Source: Bordetella parapertussis
GTDB taxonomy: Bacteria; Pseudomonadota; Gammaproteobacteria; Burkholderiales; Burkholderiaceae_B
Length of the DNA stretch: 7,216 bases
Reading direction: 5' to 3'
Assembly: GCA_943331855.1 (NCBI GenBank)
Contig: CALQNE010000181.1
Coordinates: 1 to 7,216 of the forward strand
The stretch's first letter is position 1. Every line of letters starts with the position of its first letter. Under the pieces are notes generated by a model that made no database searches, was not told where the DNA came from, and saw only the letters and a program-made list of their open reading frames with translations. Shown in pieces: positions 6,250 through 7,216 of this stretch. The translations under genes and the position numbers were made by a program.

Positions 6250-7216
6250 TGCAATGTGTTGCTAACCATTCTGTCATCACTGCTGTGCCCTCTAAAAAGT
6301 CGTCAATCGACATCTCTTCATCAGGATGATGACTACCGTTTGGATTACGGATAAAGACAAAACCAAACGGGATACCCGCCGCACAAAAAGCGGCGGAGTC
6401 ATGGGAAGCTGGGCTTGGTAGATCGCACGACTTAAGCTTCAAACGCAGAGCGCAGTCCCGCAATTGCTGCGTCAGTGTTTGATCTGCTTTCGCCACTTTT
6501 GCCGAAGCTCGCACGCCAAGATCAATTTTAACGCCACGCTTTTTTTCAATCAGTGCAACAAGTGCCATGAAGTTTTGTTCAAGTTCGACAAGATCGGCGT
6601 CATCGTACGCCCTGACATCTAAACTAAATTGAAACTCACCCGGAACAATCGTCATGCCGTGGCGTGCCACGTTGGTATGAAACTGACCAAAGGTGCAGGC
6701 CATCAAACGGCCGGATTTTTCCCATTGCTCCCACAGCGCATCTAACTCAACGGATAGTTCTGCGCCCGCCAAGGCTGCGTCGTGCCGAAAGCGTCGACCA
6801 AGTCCGACATGACCATATTCACCGGTAATTTTTGCGCTCGGAAATCTAAAATGCCCAGGCACACCGGTACCAATTGCAATCGGAAAGCCCGTCAAGCCTA
6901 AGCTAGGAGCCTGCTCAATATGTAACTCTAAAAAAGCTTTGACATTCGTTTTATTCAGATAGGCGACGCCCTTCTCAACCGCTTCAGGATCACCTCCAGC
7001 CTCACGCAAGTGTTCTGCTAAGGTACGACCCGTGTCGATACGCCTTTGTTGTAAGGCACTCGCCGGTAAGGTACCTAAAGCACCACGGCTGCCCACATAC
7101 GAAACTTGAAACCAGATACTTTCTTCTGCCCGGATCCCCATTACAACGATATCGCAACTCAACTGAACCCCAGCTTGCTGCAAGGCTTGTACCGCGATCA
7201 AGCCCGCCATCACCCC
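6239..7216 (-). CDS. M20-family Zn-dependent amidohydrolase (carbamoylase/allantoate amidohydrolase type), 5' end cut by window
   Basis: The frame is open to the right edge, and its first residues (GVMAGLIA) align with the family segment that follows the first metal-binding HxD motif, so the true start and that motif lie outside the window. Counting from the GTG at 7213, the fragment shows the catalytic/metal-binding pair E30-E31 in RAEES, the His ligand H98 in LELHIEQ, the dimerisation-domain segment with [13 protein letters not shown], and the late His motif SHHPDE (294-299). These belong to the hydantoinase/carbamoylase subfamily of M20 peptidases, which hydrolyse N-carbamoyl amino acids, ureidoglycine-type compounds or allantoate with two zinc or manganese ions. 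AEES-WF in place of the commoner DEEGSRF, and HVGLGRR in place of HAGTTPM, mark a divergent branch, so the substrate is open. It is convergent with the transporter operon. Confidence 0.88.
   Translation of the reverse strand, partial: GVMAGLIAVQALQQAGVQLSCDIVVMGIRAEESIWFQVSYVGSRGALGTLPASALQQRRIDTGRTLAEHLREAGGDPEAVEKGVAYLNKTNVKAFLELHIEQAPSLGLTGFPIAIGTGVPGHFRFPSAKITGEYGHVGLGRRFRHDAALAGAELSVELDALWEQWEKSGRLMACTFGQFHTNVARHGMTIVPGEFQFSLDVRAYDDADLVELEQNFMALVALIEKKRGVKIDLGVRASAKVAKADQTLTQQLRDCALRLKLKSCDLPSPASHDSAAFCAAGIPFGFVFIRNPNGSHHPDEEMSIDDFLEGTAVMTEWLATHCINS

Overview
The window carries seven protein genes (six complete, one cut by the right edge), almost all recognisable by motif. Protein styles, near-balanced base composition and gene content suggest a proteobacterium, probably a betaproteobacterium of the Burkholderiales (inference from resemblance of the proteins; no rRNA or other taxonomic marker is present). 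No tRNA, rRNA, CRISPR array, transposase or phage gene was seen.

Layout. Left (1-1435, minus strand): a bidirectional Rho-independent terminator, a small antibiotic-biosynthesis-monooxygenase-fold protein (ABM/YgiN-like), and an FkbM-family SAM methyltransferase. A 280-bp divergent intergenic region (1436-1715) follows. It holds an inverted repeat near the methyltransferase start, several short palindromes, and a stop-free minus-strand stretch that reads like the broken C-terminal end of a lost gene.

Centre and right (1716-6249, plus strand): a thiamine-diphosphate (ThDP) enzyme of the acetolactate synthase/decarboxylase superfamily is followed after only 4 nt by a zinc deacylase of the succinylglutamate desuccinylase/aspartoacylase family. 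After a 79-bp gap come an ABC-2 type ATPase and its permease (YadG/YadH-like export pair), 2 nt apart. All four could share a transcript, since no convincing terminator separates them. The last gene, a minus-strand M20-family Zn-dependent amidohydrolase (carbamoylase/allantoate amidohydrolase type), overlaps the permease gene tail-to-tail by 11 bp and runs off the right edge.

Working together: the ThDP enzyme and the deacylase are the best candidate for a functional unit. One would make or break a C-C bond next to a carbonyl, and the other would remove an acyl group from an amino-acid-like compound or a related amide. The substrate cannot be read from sequence. The ABC exporter and the M20 amidohydrolase are plausible but unproven partners. 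Nothing proves a new system; the ThDP enzyme-deacylase pair, with unusual residues around the ThDP activation site, is the part most worth testing.
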